A DNA stretch of 64,000 bases from Olsenella sp. KH3B4 (GTDB taxonomy: Bacteria > Actinomycetota > Coriobacteriia > Coriobacteriales > Atopobiaceae), in assembly GCA_900111695.1 (NCBI GenBank), contig FOHD01000002.1, positions 62,001 to 126,000 on the forward strand. Direction: 5' to 3'. The translations under genes and the position numbers were made by a program. Positions 1 through 8,135 of the stretch are shown one piece after another; position 1 is the first letter of the stretch; every line of letters begins with the position of its first letter. A model generated the notes under the pieces. That model was given only the letters and a program-made list of their open reading frames with translations, did not search any database and had not been told where the DNA came from.

Positions 1-191
1 CGCGAGAGGTCTGCGGCAAGAGACATCCCGTCACCCTCGAGCGAGAGGCCCTTCTCGCCCACCAGAAGGCGCATCCCGCCTGTGGCCGCAGCCGTACCCG
101 CAGGCGCCACGGCAACGCCAAGGCGTTCCGCGAGCTCCTGGGCGCGCGCGTCGTTTCCGCCGGCGCCAACCTCTATTACCAGGCCCTCCAC
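1..191 (-). CDS. RsmJ-like rRNA methyltransferase, N-terminal fragment
   Basis: The first 63 codons of a gene that leaves the window on the left. The frame opens with GTG at 191, 6 bases after the stop of the ABC ATPase and in the same frame. The translation reads VEGLVIEVGAGGNDARAQEL, then MRLLVGEKGLSLEGDGMSLA. This pattern resembles the N-terminal part of RsmJ-type 16S rRNA (guanine-1516-N2) methyltransferases, in which a short Rossmann-like start precedes a strand-turn-strand segment. The S-adenosylmethionine site would lie outside the window, so the function rests on weak N-terminal similarity. Close spacing suggests co-transcription with the ABC ATPase. Confidence 0.4.
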   Translation of the reverse strand, partial: MEGLVIEVGAGGNDARAQELAERLGVAVAPAGTAAATGGMRLLVGEKGLSLEGDGMSLAADLS

Positions 192-197
192 CAGCGC

Positions 198-1016
198 CTA
201 CGCCCCGTAGTGCCCGCGCATCGAATACCAGCCGTCGTGCTCGTCCACCACGAGTGGCACGTCGAAGAGCTCCGAGAGGACCTTGTCGCACAGAATCTGG
301 TCCTTGGGGCCGTCTGCAAAGATGGCTGCGTTTTTGATGAGCATCACGCGCCCGATGGACGGGATGATGTCCTCAGGGTAATGCGTGACCAGGATGATTG
401 AGCGCCCCTCGGCAGCAAGCGTGCTCATGGTCTCGCGCACGTGATACATGCCCTCAGGGTCAAGGCCCGTGCACGGCTCGTCAAAGACAAGCACCTGCGG
501 GTCGCGGATGAGCTCGCGCGCCACCAGGACACGACGAGCCTGACCGGTCGAGAGGGTCATCACGTCGCGGTTGGCAACCTCAGCGATCCCCAGGCGCTCG
601 AGCGCGTCGAGCGCAAGCTGACGGTCATGCTCGGTGGCCTGGACATGTCTGGGCAGGCCAAGCGTGCCAAAGAGCCCACCCGTCACCACGTCGACGGATG
701 GCAGGTGCACGCGAATCTGGTCATGCATGGTCGAGCTCACCACGCCCAGCGCCCGGCGCACGTCACTGAGCTCTGGGCGCGGGTCGCCACGAAAGCGCAC
801 GGGCGGCTTGTCTCGGTAGAGGGGAAATACCTCCCTGGTAAGGAGCTGTATGAACGTGGACTTTCCCGCGCCGTTGGGGCCGAGAAGCGCCACGTGCTCA
901 CCCTCATGCAGCGTGAAGTCGTCCACGTGGAGGATGGTCTTGCCCGACCTCACCACGCTCGCGTCGTGAATGGCAAAGAGCGGCGTCTTATCGCCGGCGT
1001 TGTTCTCGCCCTGCAT
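198..1016 (-). CDS. ABC transporter ATP-binding protein (ModF/YlmA-like)
   Basis: A 272-residue single ABC ATPase. It shows Walker A GPNGAGKST at residues 46-54, the signature LSTGQARRV, Walker B VLVFDEP and a switch histidine in LVTHYPED. ATG at 1016 is chosen because GGGAG lies 5 bases upstream; a GTG 33 bases earlier has no ribosome site. No permease gene is adjacent, and the only downstream gene is the methyltransferase-like fragment. Stand-alone ATPases of the ModF/YlmA type have the same size and layout, but the substrate, or whether it works in transport at all, cannot be read from the sequence. Confidence 0.85.
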   Translation of the reverse strand: MQGENNAGDKTPLFAIHDASVVRSGKTILHVDDFTLHEGEHVALLGPNGAGKSTFIQLLTREVFPLYRDKPPVRFRGDPRPELSDVRRALGVVSSTMHDQIRVHLPSVDVVTGGLFGTLGLPRHVQATEHDRQLALDALERLGIAEVANRDVMTLSTGQARRVLVARELIRDPQVLVFDEPCTGLDPEGMYHVRETMSTLAAEGRSIILVTHYPEDIIPSIGRVMLIKNAAIFADGPKDQILCDKVLSELFDVPLVVDEHDGWYSMRGHYGA

Positions 1017-1170
1017 GCGGTCTCCCGGTTTTCCTTGGTGTAACTTCACACAAACGCACCACCATTACGTGCGTCCCGTAGACCTACTATAGGCAATACG
1101 TGCGCGCACGCGCGAGGTTGGCGACGCGCAGAAACATACCCACACCTCATTTGCGCAGATAGGGGTTCCC

Positions 1171-2391
1171 ATGCCAGAGATGCTCACGCTCGAAGCGTTC
1201 GAGGAGGCCTCCGAGAAGGTCAAGGAGGTCACGCTCGAGACCAAGCTCATCGAGAGCCCCTACCTCTCGGCGGCGACGGGCAACCGCATGTGGCTCAAGC
1301 CAGAGAACATGCAGCGCACTGGCGCCTACAAGCTTCGCGGCGCGTACTACAAGATCTCCAAGCTCTCGCAGGAGGAGCTCGACCGCGGCGTCATCACCGC
1401 CAGCGCCGGTAACCACGCGCAGGGTGTGGCCTACGCCGCCACGCACGCGGGCGCGCGCTCCATCGTCGTGATGCCCACCACCACGCCGCTCATCAAGGTT
1501 GAGCGCACCAAGGGCTACGGTGCCGAGGTCATCCTCTACGGCGACGTCTTCGACGACGCAAAGCAGCGCGCCGTCGAGCTGGCCGAGGAGCAGGGCCTTA
1601 CCTACATTCCGCCGTTCAACGACACCACGGTGGCAACCGGCCAGGGCACCATCGCCATGGAGATCGTCCAGGAGCTACCGCTCGTCGACACCATCCTCGT
1701 GCCCGTGGGAGGCGGCGGCCTGGCCTGCGGCGTCTCCACCTTCGCCAAGCTCTACAACCCCAAGATCCGCGTCATTGGCGTTGAGCCCACCGGCGCCGCA
1801 AGCCTTACGGCGGCACTCGAGGCCGGCCACGTGGTTAAGCTCCCCAGCGCCAACACCATCGCCGACGGCACCGCCGTGCTCGAAGTGGGGGACAAGGTCT
1901 TCCCCTACCTGCAGCAGAACCTCGACGACGTGATTTGCGTGGACGACGACGAGCTGGTTGTCTCGTTCCTCGATATGGTCGAGAACCACAAGATGATCGT
2001 CGAGAACTCCGGCCTGCTCACGGTCGCGGCCGCCAAGCACCTGCCCGCCGAGGGCAAGCGCGTGGCGTGCATCCTCTCCGGCGGCAACATGGACGTAATC
2101 ACCATGTCGAGCGTGGTGCAGCACGGCCTCATCCAGCGCGGCCGCATCTTCACCGTAAGCGTGCTGCTGCCCGATCGCCCCGGCATGCTCGTGCGCGTAG
2201 CCAGCGTGATTGCCGAGGAGAACGGGAACGTGATCAAGCTCGAGCACAACCAGTTTGTCTCGACCAACAGGAATGCGGCGGTCGAGCTGCGCGTGACCAT
2301 CGAGTCGTACGGCGAGGAGCACAAGGCGCAGATCGTGGAGGCGCTCCGCAAGGCGGGCTTCAAGCCTACGCTGGTGCAGCCGTCGCTGTAA
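1171..2391 (+). CDS. ilvA: Threonine ammonia-lyase (threonine dehydratase) with ACT domain
   Basis: A 406-residue fold-II PLP enzyme that deaminates L-threonine to 2-oxobutyrate and ammonia in the cytosol. The PLP lysine is K54 in GAYKLRGAYY; the phosphate-binding loop is VGGGGLACG. Residues from about 330 form an ACT domain (FTVSVLLPDRPGMLVRVASV). The length is that of short TdcB/IlvA enzymes with one C-terminal ACT domain, so it could serve isoleucine synthesis or threonine catabolism. AGGGG lies 5 bases before the ATG. It converges on the leu operon across a shared hairpin at 2422-2456. Catabolic versus biosynthetic use is not decidable here. Confidence 0.93.
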   Translation: MPEMLTLEAFEEASEKVKEVTLETKLIESPYLSAATGNRMWLKPENMQRTGAYKLRGAYYKISKLSQEELDRGVITASAGNHAQGVAYAATHAGARSIVVMPTTTPLIKVERTKGYGAEVILYGDVFDDAKQRAVELAEEQGLTYIPPFNDTTVATGQGTIAMEIVQELPLVDTILVPVGGGGLACGVSTFAKLYNPKIRVIGVEPTGAASLTAALEAGHVVKLPSANTIADGTAVLEVGDKVFPYLQQNLDDVICVDDDELVVSFLDMVENHKMIVENSGLLTVAAAKHLPAEGKRVACILSGGNMDVITMSSVVQHGLIQRGRIFTVSVLLPDRPGMLVRVASVIAEENGNVIKLEHNQFVSTNRNAAVELRVTIESYGEEHKAQIVEALRKAGFKPTLVQPSL

Positions 2392-2421
2392 GGGTGCGGT
2401 AATAACCACTCCGCTGTGAAG

Positions 2422-2456
2422 CAGCCCCTCCGGCAGCATGCGCGCCGGAGGGGCTG
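2422..2456. terminator. Bidirectional terminator between ilvA and leuB
   Basis: A perfect 13-bp stem (CAGCCCCTCCGGC at 2422-2434 with its complement at 2444-2456) and a 9-base loop. It lies 31 bases after the ilvA stop. The T-run is short, so efficiency is uncertain. Confidence 0.65.
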
Positions 2457-2538
2457 TTCATACGTACGTGTCGCAACCGCGTTCTCTGCGACGCTGGCCG
2501 CAGGTGCCGCCGCGCCGGGTGGCGCGGCGACGGCACCG

Positions 2539-3651
2539 CTACAGGTACTCGACGACCTTGTCGCCCATGGCGGCAGTGCCCAGGACGTGATCTGCCGGCG
2601 TGGCGTCATCGGCAATGTCGCGGGTGCGCCACCCGTCGTCCAGGACGCGCTCCACGGCAGACTCGACCCAGCTAGCCTCCTCGGTCATGTCGAAGGCGTA
2701 GGTGAGCATCATGCCCGCCGAGAGAATCTGCGCCAGCGGGTTGGCGATGCCCTTGCCGGCGATGTCGGGCGCGGAGCCGGCGGAAGGCTCGAAGAGCGAG
2801 ACGCCGTCGCCCAGGCTCGCGCTCGCAAGCATGCCGAGCGAACCCGTGATCTGCGCAGCCTCGTCGGAGAGGATGTCGCCAAACGTGTTCTCGGTCACGA
2901 TGACGTCGAAGTCGGCAGGCCTGTTGATGAGCTGCATGGCGGTGTTGTCAACGAGAAGGTCCTCAAGCTCGACCTCGGGAAACTCCTCGTCGTGGACGCG
3001 ATGGACAACCTCGCGCCACAGGCGGGAGGTCTCCAGCACATTGCGCTTGTCGACGCTCGTGACCTTGTTGCGACGCTTGCGCGCGGCTTCGAAGGCCTTG
3101 CGCGCAATGCGCTCGACCTCGTACTCGCGGTATTCCATGGTGTCGTAGGCGCGCTGGCCGCGGCCGCCGTTGGCGCCCGCACCCTCCTCGTCGTAGAAGC
3201 GCTCGCGGCGCCCAAAGTACAGGCCACCGGTAAGCTCGCGAACAATCACGAGGTCAACGCCCTTGATGACCTCCGGACGCAGCGTCGAGGCCCCTGCCAG
3301 GGCGTCGTAGATCTTCACGGGACGCAGGTTGGTGTAGAGGCCCAGGCCCTTGCGGATGCCCAGAAGCCCCTGCTCCGGGCGAGGTGCGTTGGGGTCGGTG
3401 GAGTCCCACTTGGGCCCGCCCACCGAGGCGAGAAGAACAGCGTCCGAGGCCTTGGCGGCATCGAGCGTCGCATCGGGTAGCGGGCTTCCGCAGGCGTCGA
3501 TGGCCGAGCCGCCAATCAGATGGTCCTCGCAGACAAAGTCCACATCGGCCTTCTCGCCCACGGCCGCAAGGACCTTCTTGCCCTCCGCCATGATCTCGGG
3601 ACCGATTCCGTCACCCGGCAGCGTGCATACGTGATAGGTCGCCTTAGCCAT
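2539..3651 (-). CDS. leuB: 3-isopropylmalate dehydrogenase
   Basis: A 370-residue NAD-dependent beta-decarboxylating dehydrogenase that converts 3-isopropylmalate to 2-oxoisocaproate in leucine synthesis. Family marks are LPGDGIGPEI at the start, the substrate loop GLYTNLRPVK, the acidic metal site NTFGDILSDEA and the NAD site around GSAPDIAGKGIANP. The ATG is 2 bases after the leuD stop, so translation is probably coupled. It is the last gene of the leuA-leuC-leuD-leuB operon; leuB is distal here, whereas in many bacteria it precedes leuC. Confidence 0.96.
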   Translation of the reverse strand: MAKATYHVCTLPGDGIGPEIMAEGKKVLAAVGEKADVDFVCEDHLIGGSAIDACGSPLPDATLDAAKASDAVLLASVGGPKWDSTDPNAPRPEQGLLGIRKGLGLYTNLRPVKIYDALAGASTLRPEVIKGVDLVIVRELTGGLYFGRRERFYDEEGAGANGGRGQRAYDTMEYREYEVERIARKAFEAARKRRNKVTSVDKRNVLETSRLWREVVHRVHDEEFPEVELEDLLVDNTAMQLINRPADFDVIVTENTFGDILSDEAAQITGSLGMLASASLGDGVSLFEPSAGSAPDIAGKGIANPLAQILSAGMMLTYAFDMTEEASWVESAVERVLDDGWRTRDIADDATPADHVLGTAAMGDKVVEYL

Positions 3652-3653
3652 TG

Positions 3654-4160
3654 CTACTCGCCCCTCTTCTCGGCAAGCACGCGCTTGGTGCGCGCGACAA
3701 GCCCGCCCTCGTTGATAATCTCCTGAATGAACGGCGGGAACGGCTGGGCGTGGAAGACGGCGCCCGTGGTCTCGTCGGTGATGGTGCCGGTATCGGCGTC
3801 AACGCTCACCACGTCGCCGTCAGAGATGGCGTCCGCGGCCTCGGGGCACTCCAGGATGGGAAGGCCCATGTTGATCGAGTTGCGATAGAAGATGCGCGCG
3901 AAGCTCTTGGCAATGACGCACGAGACGCCCGCCGCCTTGATTGCCACGGGCGCGTGCTCGCGCGAGGAGCCGCAGCCAAAGTTCTCGTCGGCCACAATGA
4001 TGTCGCCCGGCTTCACGCGAGAGACGAAGGTCTTGTCGAGGTCCTCGAGGCAGTGCTTGGCGAGCTCCGCCGGATCGGACGTGTTGAGGTAGCGGGCAGG
4101 AATAATGACGTCGGTGTCTATGTCTCTGCCGTAGCGAAAGACGGTTCCTCGGAACTGCAT
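3654..4160 (-). CDS. leuD: 3-isopropylmalate dehydratase small subunit
   Basis: A 168-residue swivel-domain subunit that pairs with LeuC to isomerise 2- to 3-isopropylmalate. The start [19 protein letters not shown] and the motif [13 protein letters not shown] are typical of the small subunit. The ATG at 4160 has AAAGGA six bases upstream. The frame stays open well upstream of this, but that stretch has no LeuD homology and is filled with inverted repeats. The 354-base gap to leuC is odd for this pair, whose genes usually abut. One arm of a 16-bp inverted repeat (4135-4150) lies inside the first codons. Confidence 0.95.
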   Translation of the reverse strand: MQFRGTVFRYGRDIDTDVIIPARYLNTSDPAELAKHCLEDLDKTFVSRVKPGDIIVADENFGCGSSREHAPVAIKAAGVSCVIAKSFARIFYRNSINMGLPILECPEAADAISDGDVVSVDADTGTITDETTGAVFHAQPFPPFIQEIINEGGLVARTKRVLAEKRGE

Positions 4161-4316
4161 GGGTTTCCTTTCTCCTGCGAGAGGGCCGGTCGCCTTTGCC
4201 ATCTCGCTTCGGACAGTCCTCGCCGCAAATAACGCGGCTGCGGAACTTGCGGGCCGGCAAAGGCGACCGGCCCACCCGGGCAAACAATAGCCAACAGATA
4301 GAGGAACCGTCTTTCG
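4135..4316. repeat. Nested inverted repeats in the leuC-leuD gap
   Basis: The outer arms are CGAAAGACGGTTCCTC at 4135-4150 and its exact complement at 4301-4316. The inner arms are GGGCCGGTCGCCTTTGCC at 4183-4200 and its exact complement at 4256-4273. On the leu transcript this can fold into one long structure that encloses the leuD ribosome site and first codons. Confidence 0.8.
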
Positions 4317-4514
4317 CGTCAGAGCCCTGACGGAACCTCCACCCCCGGAAGAACTAAGTTCAAACCAGAAGCAAAGAGCGCGGCCGGTGGGACGCCCGTG
4401 GCCGGCTGCGCGCGCGGGCGTCTTGCAACCTGAGGGTGCGGCCTTCCTCCCGTGCGAGTTCTTGGCGCAGCCAAGCTGTCTGAGCACGGGAAGAAGGCCG
4501 CACCCCCCTTGCAT
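4161..4514 (-). other. 354-base leuC-leuD spacer rich in hairpins
   Basis: Apart from the nested repeats it holds a 22-bp stem with one mismatch (4434-4455 with 4484-4505) just after the leuC stop, whose loop carries a second small stem (CTTGGC at 4461-4466 with 4470-4475). A further 8-bp stem pairs 4391-4398 with 4415-4422. I see no convincing gene in it. Confidence 0.7.
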
Positions 4515-5777
4515 CTACAGGTCGGACGGCAGCGCGATGTGGCCGGCCACGGCCGACGCGGCGCACACGGCCGGGCTCGCCAGGTACACCTCGGACGTGG
4601 GATCGCCCATGCGGCCGACGAAGTTGCGGTTCGTAGAGCTCACGCACCTCTCGCCTGCCGCAAGGATGCCCATGTAGCCGCCCAGGCACGGACCGCAGGT
4701 GGGCGTCGAGACCACGCAGTGAGCGTCGATGAAGACGTCCATGAGACCCTCGTGCACGCACTGCAGCCACACGGCCTGCGTCGCGGGAATCACAATGCAG
4801 CGCACGTTGGGGTTGACGGTGCGACCGCGCAGCACCTCGGCGGCGGCGCGCATGTCCTCGATGCGGCCGTTGGTGCAGGAGCCAATGACGGCCTGGTCAA
4901 TGGTAATGTCGCGGCTCTCGGCGACAGGATGCGTGTTAGAGGGGAGATGCGGCCAGGAGACCTGCGGCACAATGTCTGCCGCATCGATCTTGATGACCTT
5001 GAGGTACGTGGCGTCCGGATCGGGGTGGTACTCGGTGTAGGGACGCTCGGTGCGGCCGGCAAGCCAGGCGCGGGCGGTGTCGTCCACCTCGAAGAGGCCC
5101 GCCTTGCCGCCGGCCTCGATGGCCATGTTGGCAATGGTGAGACGCCCCTCCACGGAGAGGTCGCGGATGGTCGAGCCGGCAAACTCCATGGCGCGGTAGA
5201 GTGCGCCGTCAACGCCGATCTTGCCGATCACGTAGAGGATGATGTCCTTGGCGCAGGCGCCTGCCGGCAGCTTTCCGTCAATCTCGAAGCGGATGGTCTC
5301 GGGCACCTTGAACCAGGCGCGACCGGTGGCCATGCCCACGCCGGCGTCAGTGGAGCCCACGCCCGTGGAGAACGCGCCGATGCCGCCGTAGGTGCAGGTG
5401 TGGGAATCGGCGCCAATGACCAGGTCACCGGGGCCCACGATGCCGCGCTCGGGAAGAAGCGCGTGCTCGATGCCCATGCAGCCCTGCTCGAAGTAGTGCG
5501 TGATGCCCATCTCGTGAGCGAAGTCGCGCGTGACCTTGGTCTGCTCGGCGCTCTTGATGTCCTTGTTGGGGCTGTAGTGATCGGGCACCAGGCAAATCCT
5601 GTCGCGGTCAAAGACGCCCGCGCCAATCTCGCGAACGGTCTTGATGGCGATGGGCGCCGTGATGTCGTTGGCGAGCACGAGATCGAGGTCGCATTCTACG
5701 AGCTGGCCGGGCACGACCTCGTCGAGCCCTGCGTGGGCGGCGAGGATCTTCTCGGCCATGGTCATGGGACGTGCCAT
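4515..5777 (-). CDS. leuC: 3-isopropylmalate dehydratase large subunit
   Basis: A 420-residue aconitase-family subunit that carries the [4Fe-4S] cluster of isopropylmalate isomerase. Cluster cysteines are visible in GSCTNGRIEDM and in TPTCGPCLGGYMG. The ligand-binding stretch PDHYSPNKDI and SHTCTYGGIGAF are also present. The length matches the short, archaeal-type LeuC that pairs with a free small subunit. Its ATG follows the leuA stop with no spacing (TAAATG), with GGAGGG in the end of leuA as ribosome site, so it is coupled to leuA. Confidence 0.96.
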   Translation of the reverse strand: MARPMTMAEKILAAHAGLDEVVPGQLVECDLDLVLANDITAPIAIKTVREIGAGVFDRDRICLVPDHYSPNKDIKSAEQTKVTRDFAHEMGITHYFEQGCMGIEHALLPERGIVGPGDLVIGADSHTCTYGGIGAFSTGVGSTDAGVGMATGRAWFKVPETIRFEIDGKLPAGACAKDIILYVIGKIGVDGALYRAMEFAGSTIRDLSVEGRLTIANMAIEAGGKAGLFEVDDTARAWLAGRTERPYTEYHPDPDATYLKVIKIDAADIVPQVSWPHLPSNTHPVAESRDITIDQAVIGSCTNGRIEDMRAAAEVLRGRTVNPNVRCIVIPATQAVWLQCVHEGLMDVFIDAHCVVSTPTCGPCLGGYMGILAAGERCVSSTNRNFVGRMGDPTSEVYLASPAVCAASAVAGHIALPSDL

Positions 5778-7313
5778 TTACTTGCCCTCCTTGGAACGTG
5801 CGGTCTGAATCATGCGGTTGATGGCGTTGATGTAGGCCTTTGCGCTGGAGACCACGATGTCGTTGTCGGCGCCGCGGCCGGTGAAGACCTTGCCGTCCTC
5901 TGCCGTGATGCGCACCGTGACCTCGCCAATGGCATCGATTCCGCGGGTGATGGCCTTCACGGAGAACTCCGCGAGGTCGCCGTGGACGGCAACGACCTGG
6001 TCAACGGCCTTGTAGGCCGCATCGACGGGACCAGTGCCGGTGGCGCACACAACGTGCTTCACGCCCAGCTCGTCCGTGATGGTTGCCGTTGCGGTGGGCA
6101 CCAGCGGGTCACCGCAGGAGACCTGCAGGGCATCAAGGGTGTAGACGGCCGCGACCTCACGCTGGCGCTCCTGGACAATGGACTCGAGGTCCTCGTCGTA
6201 GACCTCCTTCTTCTGGTCTGCGACCTCGAGGAAGCGCTTGTAGATGTCGTCGTACTCTTCCTTGGTGAACGTGTAGCCAAGCTCCGTCAGACGGTGCTTG
6301 AGCGCTGCGTGGCCGCTGCGCGCGGAAAGGATGATCTCGGAGCCAGCGGCGCCGACATCCTCGGGGTTGATGATCTCGTACGTATCGCGGGCCTTAAGCA
6401 CGCCGTCCTGGTGGATGCCAGAGCTGTGCGCAAACGCGTTGGCACCCACGATGGCCTTGTTGGCCTGGACGTTCATTCCGGTGATGCGAGAGACCAGGTG
6501 ACTCGAGCGCGTGAGCTCGCGAGTGTTGACGTCGGTGTGGGCGTCCAGCTCGTCGCCGTGCATCTTAATGGCCATGACGACTTCCTCGAGCGCGGTGTTG
6601 CCGGCGCGCTCGCCCAGGCCGTTGATGGTGCACTCGATCTGCGTGGCGCCGTTCTTGACGCCCGCAAGCGCGAGCGCGGTGGCCATGCCCAGGTCGTTGT
6701 GGGTGTGAACGCTGATGGAGACGTTCTCGATGCCACGAACGTTGTCGGCAAGGCCCTTGATGCGGGCGCCGAAGTCATCGGGCAGCTGGTAGCCGGTGGT
6801 GTCCGGAATGTTCACGACGGTCGCGCCAGCGTCAACGGCTGCCTGAATCACACGCTCGAGGAACTTCTGGTCCGCTCGGCCCGCGTCCTCGGCGTAGAAC
6901 TCGACGTCCTCGACGTACTGCTTGGCGTACTTCACGCAGTGGATTGCGCGCTCGATGCACTCGTCCTCCGTAATGCGGAGCTTCTCGTGCAGGTGCTGGG
7001 GAGAGACGCCCAAGCCAGTGTGGATGCGGGGACGCTTGGCGGTCTTCAGTGCCTCGGCGGCGCGGTCGATGTCCTTGTCAACTGCGCGCGTAAGGCCAAC
7101 GACCACGGCGTCGTCGCCGGCGAGGCGGCCAATCTCTTGCACGGAGCGGAAGTCGCCGGGCGACGAGATGGGGAAGCCGGCCTCGATAACGTCGACGTGA
7201 AGGCGCAGCAGCTGCTGAGCGATAACGAGCTTCTCCTCGGTGTTCATGGACGCGCCGGGCGACTGCTCACCGTCACGCAGGGTGGTGTCGAAGATGGCGA
7301 TCTTGCGGGTCAT
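5778..7313 (-). CDS. leuA: 2-isopropylmalate synthase
   Basis: A 511-residue enzyme that condenses acetyl-CoA with 2-oxoisovalerate in the committed step of leucine synthesis. It has the HMGL-type barrel with [13 protein letters not shown] at the start and the metal motif HTHNDLG, then a linker and a C-terminal LeuA regulatory domain (about residues 385-511), where leucine feedback normally acts. ATG 7313 is chosen because GGAGG lies 5 bases upstream; the open frame runs further up into the attenuator region. First structural gene of the leu operon. Confidence 0.96.
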   Translation of the reverse strand: MTRKIAIFDTTLRDGEQSPGASMNTEEKLVIAQQLLRLHVDVIEAGFPISSPGDFRSVQEIGRLAGDDAVVVGLTRAVDKDIDRAAEALKTAKRPRIHTGLGVSPQHLHEKLRITEDECIERAIHCVKYAKQYVEDVEFYAEDAGRADQKFLERVIQAAVDAGATVVNIPDTTGYQLPDDFGARIKGLADNVRGIENVSISVHTHNDLGMATALALAGVKNGATQIECTINGLGERAGNTALEEVVMAIKMHGDELDAHTDVNTRELTRSSHLVSRITGMNVQANKAIVGANAFAHSSGIHQDGVLKARDTYEIINPEDVGAAGSEIILSARSGHAALKHRLTELGYTFTKEEYDDIYKRFLEVADQKKEVYDEDLESIVQERQREVAAVYTLDALQVSCGDPLVPTATATITDELGVKHVVCATGTGPVDAAYKAVDQVVAVHGDLAEFSVKAITRGIDAIGEVTVRITAEDGKVFTGRGADNDIVVSSAKAYINAINRMIQTARSKEGK

Positions 7314-7459
7314 TGCTACCTCCAGTGGACGTGGGCCCAGGGACTGGTACCGGATTGCCTTGGGATGGCAGCATGACACACGAACAGACCCAGCTGCCGC
7401 TGTCCCAAGGCGGGACGCGAACGCAAGCTGGGTCTAATGATACCTGCTGGACCTTTGAC
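7314..7459 (-). promoter_or_regulatory. Putative leu attenuator: mutually exclusive stems
   Basis: Between the leader peptide and leuA, the transcript can form stem 1 (AGACCCAGCT, 7435-7426, with 7395-7386) enclosing a 5-bp hairpin (7416-7412 with 7406-7402). It can also form stem 2, in which CCTTGGGA and GGCAGC (7411-7394) pair with 7372-7358. Stem 2 uses bases of stem 1, so the two exclude each other. No clear U-run follows, so control could act on translation or through Rho. Inference from the sequence only. Confidence 0.55.
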
Positions 7460-7546
7460 CTAGCGCGCGTTCGCGCACGTAAGCTCTAGGCCGCGTAGGG
7501 CGAGAGAGCAGGCGTACATGGGCATGCTTTGGACAGTGGTGCACAT
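7460..7546 (-). CDS. Leucine-operon leader peptide (28 aa)
   Basis: A short frame with an unusually strong ribosome site (GGGAGGAGG, 4 bases before ATG 7546). It ends at TAG 7460, 146 bases before leuA. The second half contains four leucines in eight residues (LALRGLEL), two of them on the rare CTA codon in a genome that otherwise prefers CTC and CTG. Small leader peptides with clustered leucine codons are the classic sensor of leu attenuators; ribosome stalling there would decide which downstream stem forms. The peptide has no other recognisable feature. Confidence 0.65.
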   Translation of the reverse strand: MCTTVQSMPMYACSLALRGLELTCANAR

Positions 7547-8135
7547 GTTTCCTCCTCCCTTGGCCAGGGCTGCTGGGTGCAGCCGGTGATTGACACTGTG
7601 ACACCTCGACATCTTACAGACGTCGCAGTTCATCAAGTAGTATCCCAACGGTAACATTGCGGGTATGCCCAGGGCCGCAGATTTCGCACAAAAGCCCCGT
7701 GGAAGTTATCTTCTTCACCTTGCAACTGCACAAAAAGCCTTTATCGAACGAGTTTTCCCGAGTCCGTGCACAAAAATGCCCTATCGAACAGTGCTGTGGA
7801 AGAGAGTCTGCCAAATGGAGATAATTATATGCAATATTGTGCAATTTATAAGGTAAATTTTCATAATTTTGGGGAATTTAATTCAACTGTTGATATGGGC
7901 TACGAATGGCACTGTCCGGTAGAGCATTTTTATGCAGCGCACACGATAATCCCGTTCGTTAGAGCCTTTTTGTGCACCTGACAAACCGGAATGCAGGCCT
8001 GGCGATGCAAACTGTACATCTGGCAATCCAAACGAGAGCAGCTTTCGGGGCGACCCCTGAATCTCCTGCCAAGCAGCCGACACGCCAACTATGCAGACAG
8101 GCGTCCCCGACAGAATAACAGATCGTCCGCGCTGC
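7547..8135. other. 589-base spacer between nudC and the leu leader
   Basis: It holds the AT-rich nested inverted repeat at 7727-7977 and, next to the leader peptide, the region where the leu promoter must lie. I could not assign a convincing -35/-10 pair. Short open frames here look random. Confidence 0.6.
7727..7977. repeat. Nested double inverted repeat, GTGCACAAAAA family
   Basis: Two direct units (from 7727 and 7766, 39 bases apart) of the type TGCACAAAAA(T)GCC-TATCGAAC are mirrored by two inverted units (7908-7939 and 7954-7977). The outer pair matches at about 21 of 24 positions, the inner pair at about 25 of 29. The centre is AT-rich, unlike the surrounding DNA. No gene inside. Confidence 0.75.

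Noticed and set aside
4183..4273. Insertion sequence remnant in the leuC-leuD gap
   Set aside because: No transposase fragment and no visible target duplication; only the inverted repeats are supported.
4452..7376. A 974-codon open frame antisense to leuC and leuA
   Set aside because: leuA and leuC on the other strand have full family motifs. The antisense frame has none and is a by-product of high GC and codon bias.
7314..7620. T-box riboswitch upstream of leuA
   Set aside because: No specifier loop, no conserved antiterminator bulge sequence and no terminator U-run. A leader peptide fits better.
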